From NCBI GenBank assembly GCA_000512085.1, contig ASPP01002332.1, positions 1 through 21,193 of the forward strand: 21,193 nucleotides of DNA, in the 5' to 3' direction. This stretch comes from Reticulomyxa filosa (Eukaryota; Foraminifera; Reticulomyxidae). Made by a program: the position numbers and the translations under genes. Shown in pieces: positions 10,157 to 19,833 of the stretch (the stretch's first letter is position 1; every line of letters starts with the position of its first letter). The notes beneath the pieces were generated by a model. That model worked only from the letters and a program-made list of their open reading frames with translations. It did no database searches and was not told where the DNA came from.

Positions 10157-10858
10157 ATGAATCGACAAACATTAGAGCGCAAGATGGACTTCACTAACAC
10201 ACTAACTCCGCGTTTTCGGCAACGAAAGAAGCAAAAACGACCAGAACTGACCGAAGATCAAAAAGCAGAAGTCAAAGAAGCATTTGATTTGTTTGACGAA
10301 AATAAAAGCGGGCGTATTGACTTTCAAGAAATGAAGGCAATTATATATTTTTTGATTTGTCAATTATAAATTGGGGATTTTGTGAAATTGTAATTTGTGC
10401 AAATGGTTTTAAGGTTGCAATGAAAGCGCTCGGACACGACATCAAAAAAGCAGAAATATTAGAAATTAAACAACAATATGACAAAGAAGACACAGGCACT
10501 ATTGCATACCAAGATTTTTTGGAAATAAGTTATTTCAACAATGTGATTTTATGTTGTTTTGCTTACGTATTATTCATCATTTTTGACCTAACCAGAACCG
10601 TTTTTGCCTTTGATAGTGACACAAGTAATTTTAGCACGAGATCCGGATGAAGAGATTTACAAAGCATTCCAACTTTTTGACGATGACCAAACCGGTAAAA
10701 TATCGCTCAAAAATTTGAGAAGGGTAGCTCGTGAGTTGGGTGAAAATATGAGCGACGAAGACCTGCAAGGAATGATTGATGAATTTGATAAAGACGAAGA
10801 TAATGAAATCAGTTTAGAGGAATTTGCTGCCATTATGAAACAGTCATCTCTTTACTAG
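10157..10858 (+). CDS. Centrin (caltractin), four EF-hands
   Basis: Three exons, 10157-10336, 10414-10528 and 10617-10858, give 178 residues, the normal centrin length. Centrins are calcium-binding proteins of centrioles, basal bodies and contractile fibres, and also of the nuclear-pore TREX-2 and XPC complexes. EF1 loop is D47-x-N49-x-S51...E58 (canonical), EF2 D83-x-E85-x-T87...D94 (weaker), EF3 D120-x-D122-x-T124...N131 (Asn at position 12, as is usual in centrins), EF4 D156-x-D158-x-D160...E167 (canonical). The tail ends 'SSLY', as centrins do. Intron 1 is GC-AG (AAG|GCAATT...TTTTAAG|GTT), rebuilding '[11 protein letters not shown]'; intron 2 (A|GTTATT...GATAG|TG) rebuilds 'FLEIMTQ'. A second Met at residue 10 is an alternative start. 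Confidence 0.95.
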
Positions 10859-11288
10859 CTTTGTTTTTGTTTTTCGTTCCTTTGGTAAATTACGTTATTT
10901 AATTCATTGATTTTTTTCTCTTTGCACATCAATTTTCGAATTCTCTTTCAGAATAACTGTCCATTTTTTTGTTAAACTTCTTCTTGAACTACTAAAAAAT
11001 TGGTCAAATATTCGTCTATCCAATCTTGTCTTGAACACGGAGCTTCAATAAATAACATATGTAAGCATTCTTACAATGAATAATCTTGTAGAGATACGCG
11101 CACCTTAACAAAATTGACAAACTAACATAAAGTCAAAATTATAATTTGAGCCTAATGTTTTTGCAGTAGAGTTTTGGAAATAGAAACGCAACAAATTATT
11201 GTCTTATAGCTCAAACAAAAAAGTTCACAAGAGCCCTTGTTTTCTCTTCGTATCAGTTGAGAGTGTATAGCCTCCAAAATCTGGTAGA
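10859..11288. other. Intergenic region between centrin and GPCR genes
   Basis: This is the 3' flank of centrin and the promoter side of the receptor gene, both on +. It is AT-rich. An AATAAA lies at about 11046-11051, a possible poly(A) signal for centrin though 190 bases downstream. No gene or repeat seen. Confidence 0.45.
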
Positions 11289-12465
11289 ATGAGTGAATCA
11301 AGAATTTTGTCGGTTCCAACAGTTTTCGTGGCAATATTGTCCGTTTGCTCATGTGAATACGTGTGTTTCTCTACTTGGAAGGCCAAGCAAAAGTCAAATG
11401 TTTATCAAAGAAATAGTTTATTTGTGGATAACATATTTTTGATGGCACTTTGTGATGGACTAAATGCCCTTTGGTGTATCTTGAATTGGTTACCCAGCGC
11501 CTTAACTATTTTTGATCCTAGCAAAAGTAGTTTGTGGCAGTATGACGAAACCGTCTGTAAGTTATTGGGGATGTTTTCACAATTTGTGGGAACGAGCAGC
11601 CCGTTATGGCATGTACTGATCGCATTGTCTTTATTTTATCTAATTTTAGGATTTCCCTTGTCAACCCTTGCTAGACATAAAAACAAGTTGTTTTTTGGAA
11701 TTGTTATAACAGGTAAATACACTCTGACGTAAGTTTTTATCCTTTTAGAACTCCATTGTACAAACTCCAAATCATGTTTATCCCTCAGTATAAAAACAAC
11801 ATAGCAAAAATTGAGAGTGATAAAAAAAAATTGATGTTTTAGGGATCGTATTGACTATTATCCCTTTTTGTTATGGGGCATATGGACGAATTAAAACCGT
11901 TGGAAATGACTCAGAGTGTTGGATAAACCAAAAAACACTTCAATTGACGGAATATGTTCCAATTGTGTTGTCCGTTGCTTTTCACAACGTGATCACTGTA
12001 ATCATGGGAGTACAATATTGCAGATACAAATATAAGCACTATGCTGATGTGGAGCAGCATTTGATATCACGAAGACCACATTATAGTGCTGTCCTGTCTG
12101 ATAAGATGGCAGCATTTGTGATCGTTTTCACGTTGGTTCGTGTGTTTCCCACAGTTAACCGCATATATGGATTGATTCACGACAGTTCTCCGCTTTGGCT
12201 CGTTTTATTGCATCATGTTTCCATTGCATCTGTCGGATTAGGTGATGGTCTGGTGTGGTATTGCACTAGAAAACAACACAGCAGCAATAATCAGCATCTC
12301 GAAAACAAAATGCGAAACAGGGAACCAGTTGCAAATCCAAAAGGAAAACAACTCACAATTCAAACTCTGTATTCAAGCCAAAGCGTGGACAATGCCTTTC
12401 CTAGTGACGATGATGATAATGGCAGTTTTATGTTGAGCAGTGACTTGTCGTCAAGTTCTACCTAG
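11289..12465 (+). CDS. Seven-transmembrane receptor, cAMP-receptor-like (CAR/class E)
   Basis: Two exons, 11289-11712 and 11843-12465, give 348 residues. Hydrophobic segments are placed as in a GPCR: ~9-29, ~49-72, ~86-117, ~135-158, ~178-200, ~230-252 and ~260-280. A Cys at the start of TM3 ('VCKLLGMF') and 'SECWIN' in the second outer loop could form the usual disulphide. The 'DSECWI' loop and the TM layout resemble Dictyostelium cAMP receptors and related protist receptors, which couple to G proteins at the cell surface; the ligand here is unknown. The C-terminal ~70 residues are polar, rich in Asn, Ser and Asp ('SDDDDNGSFMLSSDLSSSST'), a likely phosphorylation tail. The intron (G|GTAAAT...TTTTAG|GG) has conventional splice sites and rebuilds Gly142 inside TM4. 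Confidence 0.82.
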
Positions 12466-12690
12466 TCGAAAGTCATTGCACAGATTTATGCGGTCTTACG
12501 TGAAAATAAGTGAATTTTTGCTGTTTCATTGTTTTCATTCAATTTTTTAAAAATTAAATATGATATTTTGCGTTTTCAAAAATTTTCTTTGCATCGCACG
12601 TTAAAACACTGGGTGCAAACATAATTTTATTTACAAAAATCTATTTTTGCTCGGCTTGAGCCTAATTTGTGGTTATGTTGAAAAAATTAT

Positions 12691-12882
12691 TCAATTTTGC
12701 TGCTTTTCACTACCAGCATAATCCAATTTTTTCCACTTCATTTTCAAATTTTTAAACATTCCTACATGACACGCAAGAATAAATTTTCTAAATTTGTACT
12801 CCAAAAAATAAAAGAACCAACCAAATCCTTTTAATGACCCCGATAATAAAATTTGCAAATAAAACGAAAAATCTCTTATTTC
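12691..12882 (-). pseudogene. Orphan open frame, possible exon or relic
   Basis: 63 codons are open on - with no ATG near the start. The translation is rich in aromatic and basic residues ('GFGWFFYFLEYKFRKF', 'LKMKWKKLDYAGSEKQQN'). I recognise no family. It could be a lone exon, a broken gene or chance. Confidence 0.2.
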
Positions 12883-13078
12883 CTATTCGGTCATGTTTCC
12901 TTTCTGTTCAAATTGCTAAATCAATTTCTATAGAGATTATGCTGATCATTCTCATTTTTAAATAATCGTCTATTTCTATTGCTTTTCTACAATTGATCAC
13001 TTTATCTAACTATCTTTTATTCTAATAAGCATCCTGCAATCCCAAAATGATTGTAACGTTTTGTTGATTGTTTTGTAA

Positions 13079-13282
13079 GATAGACAATTCTTAAATGCAA
13101 ACGAATTAGGTGCAAGCATTCAGATAGACCACATACTTCAAAATAAGTGGAATGTATACGACACTTCGATCGTGAAACTATTTGATTTCTTTGTAAATTT
13201 TTTACACGTTTTGGGCAAGTTGTTCAATGGCAAACCAATTAGTGACGATAAGCAATGGTTTGAAATCTTCAACTCAAAGTAG
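13079..13282 (+). pseudogene. Orphan open frame, possible terminal exon or relic
   Basis: 67 codons are open on +, preceded by a possible acceptor (TTTTGTAAG, 13071-13079) and ending in TAG. The composition is balanced and protein-like ('NANELGASIQIDHILQNKW', 'LGKLFNGKPISDDKQWFEIF'). No family recognised and no companion exon was found upstream. Confidence 0.25.
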
Positions 13283-14216
13283 ATGGTAATATTTATACAA
13301 TATTACAACGTTGTCCAACAAACGATTGAAAATCTCGAAAGGACTTGACACTTACACGCAAAAACTCTGAAAAATTAACAACACACAAAATATTGAAATT
13401 GACCAAAATAAGTCATTCTGCGTGCGACACAAGGAAAAATTAATGGGCAGTGTTGGTGCACAATTGAGATGAATTGGATCTCATGTTCGGTAGTTATTTT
13501 GTTGATAGTATGTAAACTCTTCAAAACAAGAAAGGAACGGAAGAAAAACAAAATTAACATCAATAACACGGTAAAAAAAATGAAAAGATGTGGGGAATGC
13601 ATTTATCGAAAACAAAAATGAACAAATGCAACAGGGAGGAGGAAACAAAAACGAGACCAGAAGCAAATAATTACAAACTGGTTAGATTGGTTCATTTAAC
13701 CACATTTTTTTGGAAATTGTTTCCACCAGCCAACTTGCATTTTCTTTTTCGAAGAAGTAACATTTAAACAGACCAAATGCTGCAGTGATAGAACACATTC
13801 ACAAAAAGAAAAAAAAAAAGAAAACGATCTACAACAAAGAAGAATTAACAAAAAGAAGTTCATACATGACAAATGCACCAAGTAGCTAATAAGAAAACAA
13901 AAACAAAACAAACAAACAAAAAATACAAAAATCAATCTTGAAGCTCAAGCTATCTTATCCCACAAAAAAAAACAAAAAAACATGAGGAATTGGTGCAAAA
14001 GGAAAGAAAAGAGTTTTATTTCTTGATGTATTGGTCTGGCTGTTAAGCATTCTTAGGACATTGAAAATCACCTGAACGATCTTTGATGTAATTTTTGGGA
14101 TGCAAGGGAACGAATAGCATTCCATTGTTGTTGCTTACGTTTTTTCTATGTTTGTTTTCAAAATGTTGTGGATATGAACAATTGTAAGGATTGTGTTATC
14201 CAATATATGTATTGTT

Positions 14217-17200
14217 TTAGTAACAAACTTTGTCATTCCAATTTTTTTCAAATCCGTTTTGAGAAGTTTTATTCTTGAGCAGATCTTCCATGATCTTGTC
14301 GAACGTGGCTTCGTCTCTCATTTTAAATCCGTCCATCGCATCTTCATTGTATTCTTTCAATTGTTCATTCCAGTGATTTTTGTTCTGTGAACATTGATGT
14401 GCATACGTTACAAAAACATAAAGTGTATTTGGAAACGAAACAAAGGAAGCAGTGAACAATGACAACATTAAACAATGGATGAATAAATGAAACTTCAATA
14501 AAAGCGGCGATAATCTTTGGCCAAATGGTTCGTTTGTCCATGTCCACAAGCAATTCAATGGCATCTTCGCTCCAAACTAATAAGGCTCTCTCGGCAACCG
14601 AATGATGTTTCGATTTCATGCATTTGATCAATTGTTCAATCACGGCCAGCAAAATGCCTTGATGATTTTGATTGTCAAATCCATTTTTGTGATTCACCAT
14701 CGCATTGATTACATTGACAACTTCTGCAATGAACATTTCTTCTTTTGATGGGGATTGAATTGGCCAAAACTGTCACGCAAAACAAAAAGCATAGCAAACA
14801 CAAGTTGTAATGAAATCAAATCTCAAAACAAACAAACAAGCAAAAAAAAAAGAACTCGAAGAAGCCCTCCCAAAATGATAGGGGCAATGCTTGGATCTTT
14901 GAACACAAATTGCACACAACAGGCCACCAATTGTTCATGAAACTTTTCTAGTCTTTTGCATTTGTGCAAGGGCATTAACACATTCCTTAAAAATTCTTTG
15001 TGTTCATCTTTCACCGGTATACTGAATCCATGAATGACACTACAGAAGATTTCCAAAAACTCGGCAATCCCGTTTTCGGATCGATCTGGTTCGTACACAG
15101 TTCGGAAGCAAGCATTGGCGATGGATGTGCGAATGGATATGCGCATTGGCATAAATCGTCCGTAAATGCGATGCATTATGGTTTTCAGATAATCACGTTC
15201 TCGAATATCTTCAGAACTAAACAATTCAATCAGACTGTCGACAAACTTTCCTTCCAAATATCTTCGCATTATCTATGATCATTGCATACAAAAAGGCTTA
15301 TGTCAAATGACGAAGCGATTCACAAAAGTGTCTTTTTTTAAACTTTTTTGTCAATGTCAGTGCAAACGACAAGTCGCAATGTCAAATCGTAAATGAGTTG
15401 CAAGTGCGGCCATGACGGATCTTCAAAAAGCTCTTCTTCGCCCTCCAGTTGTTTTTTAGGACGTGGCAAGGAGCGAAATAAATTTTTGCCTATCGTAATC
15501 ATGCATTGTTGCAATATTGGTTCGGAATACCAGGCAAATTTGGATATGTATTCCAATATCTCCGTCAACATTGCCTTTTTTTTTTCGATACCTTTGCTTT
15601 GCCATATATTCTAACGATGTTACACAAATCACAAAAGCAATACGGGTAATAGCATACATTTCTCTTGTATATTGTCATTTTTTTCCTTTTCTCTCTCTCT
15701 CTCTCTCTCTTACTAAAAAGGTCTGTCATTTGCCACCAAAAAAAAGCAACGATCGAAACAACCAAAGAAAAAAAAATTACCATCGACTTGAAATCAAAAG
15801 GGATACAACATAGTTTCAATTTTGAAATGAGGGCCTCATTTCTCTTTTCAATTGATGTAATTTCAGTCAACAACGACAATTTGGAACGGATAACCGACTT
15901 TTGATCCAAGTTCAATTCATCGAACGAATCCTTGGTCTCGGTGTCGTTTTCATCGGTACCTTGGAACGAGTCTGCGCTTTGGTTACCAATGCCAATGCCA
16001 ATGCCAATGCCAATGCCAATGCCGCTGCCACTGCTAATTCCGGCGATATGATGTCCGATGGACAGACGAGGAGAGCCTCTTGGCGACGCGTTCGGAGAGG
16101 ACATGAAGCCACCACCTTCTGGCGACGATGGACTGGGAGATAAGCCGCGCAATGAGTTGCGCTGAATGCGTTGTCCCTCTTTGTCGCTCAACAACAAGAA
16201 ACTATCCAATGGATTCTTTTCGCGCAGTTTCATTTTGTCGGCTACACGTTGTATTATATACAATCGAAATATGTACATGTATTGTATATGTACATATATA
16301 TGTATATGTATATGTATATGCTACATAGGTATATATATGTGTATGCACAAGGAATCCATCATATTACACATGTACACATCACAGGACTATGCGAAATGAA
16401 CGCATGCATATAACACACAAGTGACAGGCCAAATCGACCTTTCGTGAAACATATAGGGGCATCCATCACATACCATTTTTATTGCTGTTGGAATAATGAT
16501 TGATTTGGATTTTTGGAAATCCAGAGTTGCCATTGTTTAAATCGTGTTCGAACACTGTCAGACTGCTGCGCGGACTAAAACTTTTGGATATTCCATTCAT
16601 TTCGCCGGATTTGCTTCCCATATGCTTTCCATTCATTGGAATGATATCCCCATTACTGCTGTTCACTAATAAGTTACTATTGCTGTTGTTGTTATAGTTT
16701 TCTTTGCGTGGCATTATGTCGCCATTCGTATTTGTATTTATATTTGCATTTGCATTTGCATTTGCATTTGCATTTGCATTGTTGGGCGAAACATGTGATA
16801 TCAATAAGTTGTTATTTGTGCCGTTATTGCCATGATCTCCTTTTCGTGGAGATACATCCGTATTTATTACGTGATTACTTCCATTTTCTTTTCGTGAACC
16901 GATATTCTTATTCTCTCCTGCTGTTGAACGACTACCATTTATCACTTTTTTGTTTTGTTATTTCAAACATAAAAAAACATTCCACATCGTTGCACATGTG
17001 TGTCTTTCTTTTTTTTAACACACTGCTTGCTTCCAAAGTGCTTGGCTGTCCTGTGAGTGCAAACGCTTGAGTCCATTGTTTTTGAATGGTATCGTAGTTG
17101 CTCTCGGTTTGCACCAACAGCGAGTCCACGTACAACAATGCTAAAAAGCGGAAAAAGGATTCTCGAATTGGCGAGTTGGAGTTATGGAAAGCTGTAAACA

Positions 17201-17330
17201 ATTGCTCTGAGGAAGAATGTCTTATTAAATTTTGCAACTCCACACGCAACATATTGGAAGTCATATTTATTTTCTGGTACAAGTTTCCAAAAAAAGAGAC
17301 CCCTTGATCAAGTTTTGCACCCGTACACAT
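14217..17330 (-). CDS. PP2A regulatory subunit B56 (B') with a long repeat-rich N-terminus
   Basis: Seven exons, 17330-17024, 16944-16474, 16241-15781, 15574-15344, 15272-14856, 14769-14494 and 14384-14217, give 776 residues. B56 selects substrates for protein phosphatase 2A. The HEAT-repeat core (about 375-750) shows family hallmarks: 'LKLCCIPFDF', 'DPSWPHLQLIYDLTLRL', 'SEDIRERDYLKTIMHRIYGR', 'NGIAEFLEIFCSVIHGF', 'FWPIQSPSKEEMF' and 'HHSVAERALLVW'. The 'HRIYGRF...MR' residues that form the LxxIxE-binding pocket are kept. The segment after 'PFDF' is shorter than usual. Residues 1-375 are unlike canonical B56: an unrecognised first exon of ~102 residues, then Asn/Ser/Gly-rich sequence with (NA)n and (GI)n runs and S-P sites. 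The start and exon 1 membership are uncertain. Confidence 0.85.
15691..15710. repeat. CT dinucleotide repeat, 10 units
   Basis: A perfect (CT)10 (AG on the sense strand) lies within intron 3 of the B56 gene. It probably varies in length and has no clear function. Confidence 0.9.
15988..16023. repeat. Coding hexamer microsatellite (AATGCC)6, Gly-Ile repeats
   Basis: Six perfect copies of AATGCC on + (GGCATT on the sense strand) lie in exon 3 of the B56 gene and encode an Ile-Gly dipeptide run at about residues 332-345. Because the unit is six bases, copy-number change keeps the frame. Confidence 0.95.
16267..16345. repeat. TATATG/TA-rich microsatellite
   Basis: Imperfect TATATG and TA units fill the 3' part of intron 2 of the B56 gene. 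They lie in the intron and end near the acceptor (GTGTAG at 16247-16242). Confidence 0.8.
16743..16778. repeat. Coding hexamer microsatellite (TTTGCA)6, Asn-Ala repeats
   Basis: Six perfect copies of TTTGCA on + (TGCAAA on the sense strand) lie in exon 2 of the B56 gene and encode Asn-Ala dipeptides at about residues 158-171, followed by an imperfect Asn-Ile/Asn-Thr continuation. The unit keeps the frame whatever the copy number. Confidence 0.95.
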
Positions 17331-17460
17331 CCAAAACAAAAATTGTCTTTAAAAAAGTAGCAGTATTTATGTTTGGCATCCAAAAAAAAGTAGGTTAACC
17401 TGATTATGCAAATGAAATGAATTTAAATGAAATACACTATGAAAAATCAAGAGCAATAAT

Positions 17461-18483
17461 CTATTCAAAAGATAATTTGACAAGATCTCCATTTTCATTA
17501 TATTGATAAAAAGCATGTTGCTCATCAGGACCGAAATGAAGTTTCATGTCATCTGGAGTGATATCTTTGTGTCTCATTTTGTACACCATAGACAGTCTTT
17601 GAGCGTCATTTGCACCAACACGATGCAAAACTCCGCGATAGTAGCTTTGAGTGATGCGTTCTGTGGTCTCACTGCAAAATAGTACTAAGTCGTGCTTCTG
17701 CAAGAACTGGTCGATACGTATCCACTCTTTAGTGGCAAAAAGAAACACCTCCAAACCGGTGACGTTAGGACACGGTTCGATGGACAGAAATCCTTGATCG
17801 ACATGCGCATTGCAATTGACAACTTTGGCAGCGTCTTTGTCATTCAAGCAAGTGTGCGTATTGCGATAACAAAATACGGAAAGCAAAGAGCTAGAAAATC
17901 TGCCATCTTTGGGCGTTCCAATGGCACGAAATGCATTCAAATCAATTTTTTCGGCCGAGCGAGATTCCTTTTTTTTTTCTTCTTCATATTTGCTCATCAC
18001 AATCTCGAATACTCTTTTTGTAATACTCTCCAAAAAAAAATATACTTCTGTCAGAACAGACTCAAATTCACCACCTGGAAATGGGTGTTGTATGTCCTTA
18101 TGCGTGCATTCGTCAAATACTTTGATGTGAAATGCCTCTTTGGCGGTCGTATTCGCATAGCCAAGCTCCTTGTCTGTGTGGTAACGCTTCATTTTATCTG
18201 CAACGTTCATGGCTGGATCATTGAAGAATCTTAAACTCAGTTCTTCCGCCGATTTCACAACTCTTTGTTTCATTGGTATGTCATTTTCTAATATCAAAAA
18301 TCCATACTTTGCAAACATTTCGCTTATTTTTTCCTTTGCATTGTCCGTGTCTTTATACAGCGAACTAACAGGCACTCGTTTCAGGCTCAAGTAGTCTGGA
18401 AATAACGCCGGTTGTTTGACATGATCTATTCCTGTTTCAAAAAGAGAGAGCAAATCATCCACTATATCAAGAGCAACGCTCAT
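17461..18483 (-). CDS. 2-oxoglutarate/Fe(II) dioxygenase, isopenicillin-N-synthase-like
   Basis: A single 340-residue frame with no intron. The N-terminal part has the DIOX_N-type 'FAKYGFLILENDIP' (57-70). The Fe(II) ligands of the double-stranded beta-helix are H227-x-D229 ('NAHVDQGFLSI') and H287 ('GVLHRVG'), followed by R296-x-S298 ('QRLSMVYKMR'), the 2-oxoglutarate-binding pair. The enzyme would hydroxylate or desaturate a small molecule using O2 and 2-oxoglutarate; the substrate cannot be read. A charged insert ('EEEKKKESRSAEK', 167-179) precedes the core. The length suits the family (300-360). The ATG at 18483 is the first in frame. It lies 130 bases upstream of the B56 gene on the same strand and diverges from the PABPN1-like gene. 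All other intact genes here have introns. Confidence 0.88.
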   Translation of the reverse strand: MSVALDIVDDLLSLFETGIDHVKQPALFPDYLSLKRVPVSSLYKDTDNAKEKISEMFAKYGFLILENDIPMKQRVVKSAEELSLRFFNDPAMNVADKMKRYHTDKELGYANTTAKEAFHIKVFDECTHKDIQHPFPGGEFESVLTEVYFFLESITKRVFEIVMSKYEEEKKKESRSAEKIDLNAFRAIGTPKDGRFSSSLLSVFCYRNTHTCLNDKDAAKVVNCNAHVDQGFLSIEPCPNVTGLEVFLFATKEWIRIDQFLQKHDLVLFCSETTERITQSYYRGVLHRVGANDAQRLSMVYKMRHKDITPDDMKLHFGPDEQHAFYQYNENGDLVKLSFE

Positions 18484-18785
18484 TAGCTCGGTTTATTATA
18501 TATTTATTTGGAAGAATATTTGTCCGTTGGTGAACGCTCACTCTTGCAAAATTTTAACGTGAGTATAAATTAGATTTTAACTCTCGAATTGAAATACAAG
18601 CACGCATTTGCAACATCTACATATTAGATTTTGAAAATTCATTGCAAAGATATCTTTTTTTTGTGCATCATTCTTGTACAAATTACCTAAAATTTGCTTT
18701 TCTGACTTTTGAAGCAAGTTCTACGTAAAAAGTTCTTTTTGGATTTAGAGTTTTAAATTAGCGTTCCTAGAAGTAAAATATCACA
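18484..18785. promoter_or_regulatory. Shared divergent intergenic region (oxygenase/PABPN1-like)
   Basis: The start codons lie 302 bases apart on opposite strands, so both promoters should be here. A TATATATTTATTT tract at about 18496-18508 lies only 15-25 bases 5' of the oxygenase ATG; it may be leader or core promoter. Nothing more specific is seen. Confidence 0.4.
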
Positions 18786-19833
18786 ATGGAGCATTTCGAT
18801 GCAAACGAATTTGAAGAAATGGACGATAATCTTAACCCTAATTCGGGAACAATTTCCTCCACTAATGAAAAAGAAGAAGAATACGAGTCACTGCAGCTGG
18901 TTCGTAACAAATTAGCTGCAATGGAAGCAGAAAGCCAGAAAGTAATGATTCAAAAGAACGAAAAGGAAACGAAAGACTGTATAAATGATACAAATGGCAA
19001 CAGCGTCAAAAATAAAGTTCCAATTTTATCCTGCAGTAATCCTTCCGTGCAAAGTCCATCTATTCCTGATGACACCAACAAAGAGCCTACTACAGATACT
19101 CTTGGAGAAGCTACGCTTGATCCGACACTTTTACAACCAAAAGAAGATCAAAAAGCATTGGATGAGAGATCTGTTTTTATTAAAAATGTTCGTGTTTATG
19201 AATACACTTGTTTTTATCCATTATTTTCTTCCTCTTTGCATCTTTTGCGGCTTAGCGATGAACGCACTCTACAAATTTTAATGTGTGCAAAGTCCAAATA
19301 ACAAACGACAGATTGACGAAAAAGTGGAAGTGGATGAATTAAAGCAATATTTTGAATCGTGTGGAGCGATTGAACGTGTGACGATCATTGCCAACAAATT
19401 CACAGGACAACCCAAAGGATTTGCCTATGTTCAGTTCAAATCAAAAGTAGCAGTAGCAAATGCTTTATTGTTGAATGGCAAAACGTGGAAAGGAAAAGTC
19501 ATTGAGGTGGCTCTATTTGTCTTCTTTTCTCATTTCATTGATCTTCGATAAAGCACTGTGCAAAAAAAAAAAAAAATTGCGTTGAAAAATGATAGGTACA
19601 AAAAAAACGGACAAATCTCCCTTCATGGATGTTCGAGGTATGATTTTATTGATTGTACTCTGACTCTCTTGGACTCAGTAATAATGTCTATTGTTACCCT
19701 TCCATAGCGTGGACGTGGACGAGGAAGAGGGATTCGAGGGTCCTTCAGAGGTCGAGGCCGTGGACTTGCATATGCAGGATATCGAGGAGGTTATCGAGGG
19801 CGTGGATATTGGCAACCTTATGGCACATACTGA
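18786..19833 (+). CDS. Nuclear poly(A)-binding protein, PABPN1/Pab2-like
   Basis: Four exons, 18786-19187, 19312-19506, 19596-19637 and 19708-19833, give 254 residues. The order matches PABPN1: acidic N-terminus, a predicted coiled coil ('YESLQLVRNKLAAMEAES', ~33-50), one RRM and an Arg-Gly-rich tail. RNP2 is 'SVFIKN' (129-134), joined by splicing to 'IDEKVEVDELKQYF'; RNP1 is 'KGFAYVQF' (169-176). The 42-base third exon carries 'VQKKRTNLP', equal to the conserved K-R-T-N-x-P after the PABPN1 RRM. The tail (214-254) begins with RG repeats, probably arginine-methylated, and ends 'YWQPYGTY'. The protein should bind poly(A) in the nucleus, control tail length and aid RNA decay. The frame through the tail is fixed by the R/G pattern; competing open frames there are shadows. 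Confidence 0.92.

Larger units (their letters stand above)
12466..14216. other. Gene-poor region between convergent genes, with orphan open frames
   Basis: Between the ends of the GPCR (+) and B56 (-) genes I find no complete gene. Three open stretches of 63 to 69 codons lack a usable ATG: 12882-12691 on -, 13079-13282 on +, and 13412-13621 on +; the first two have protein-like composition and are listed separately. About 13500-14000 is purine-rich on + (A-rich, CAAA and GAAA runs), so open frames there on either strand mean little. Confidence 0.5.

Noticed and set aside
11152-11352. 66-codon minus frame over the GPCR start
   Set aside because: It is antisense to the first receptor exon and lacks any domain signal.
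13375-13935. Several minus frames rich in Phe, Leu, Ser and Cys, and a + frame 13412-13621 with a hydrophobic stretch
   Set aside because: The + strand here is purine-rich, which removes stops on both strands; composition explains the openness.
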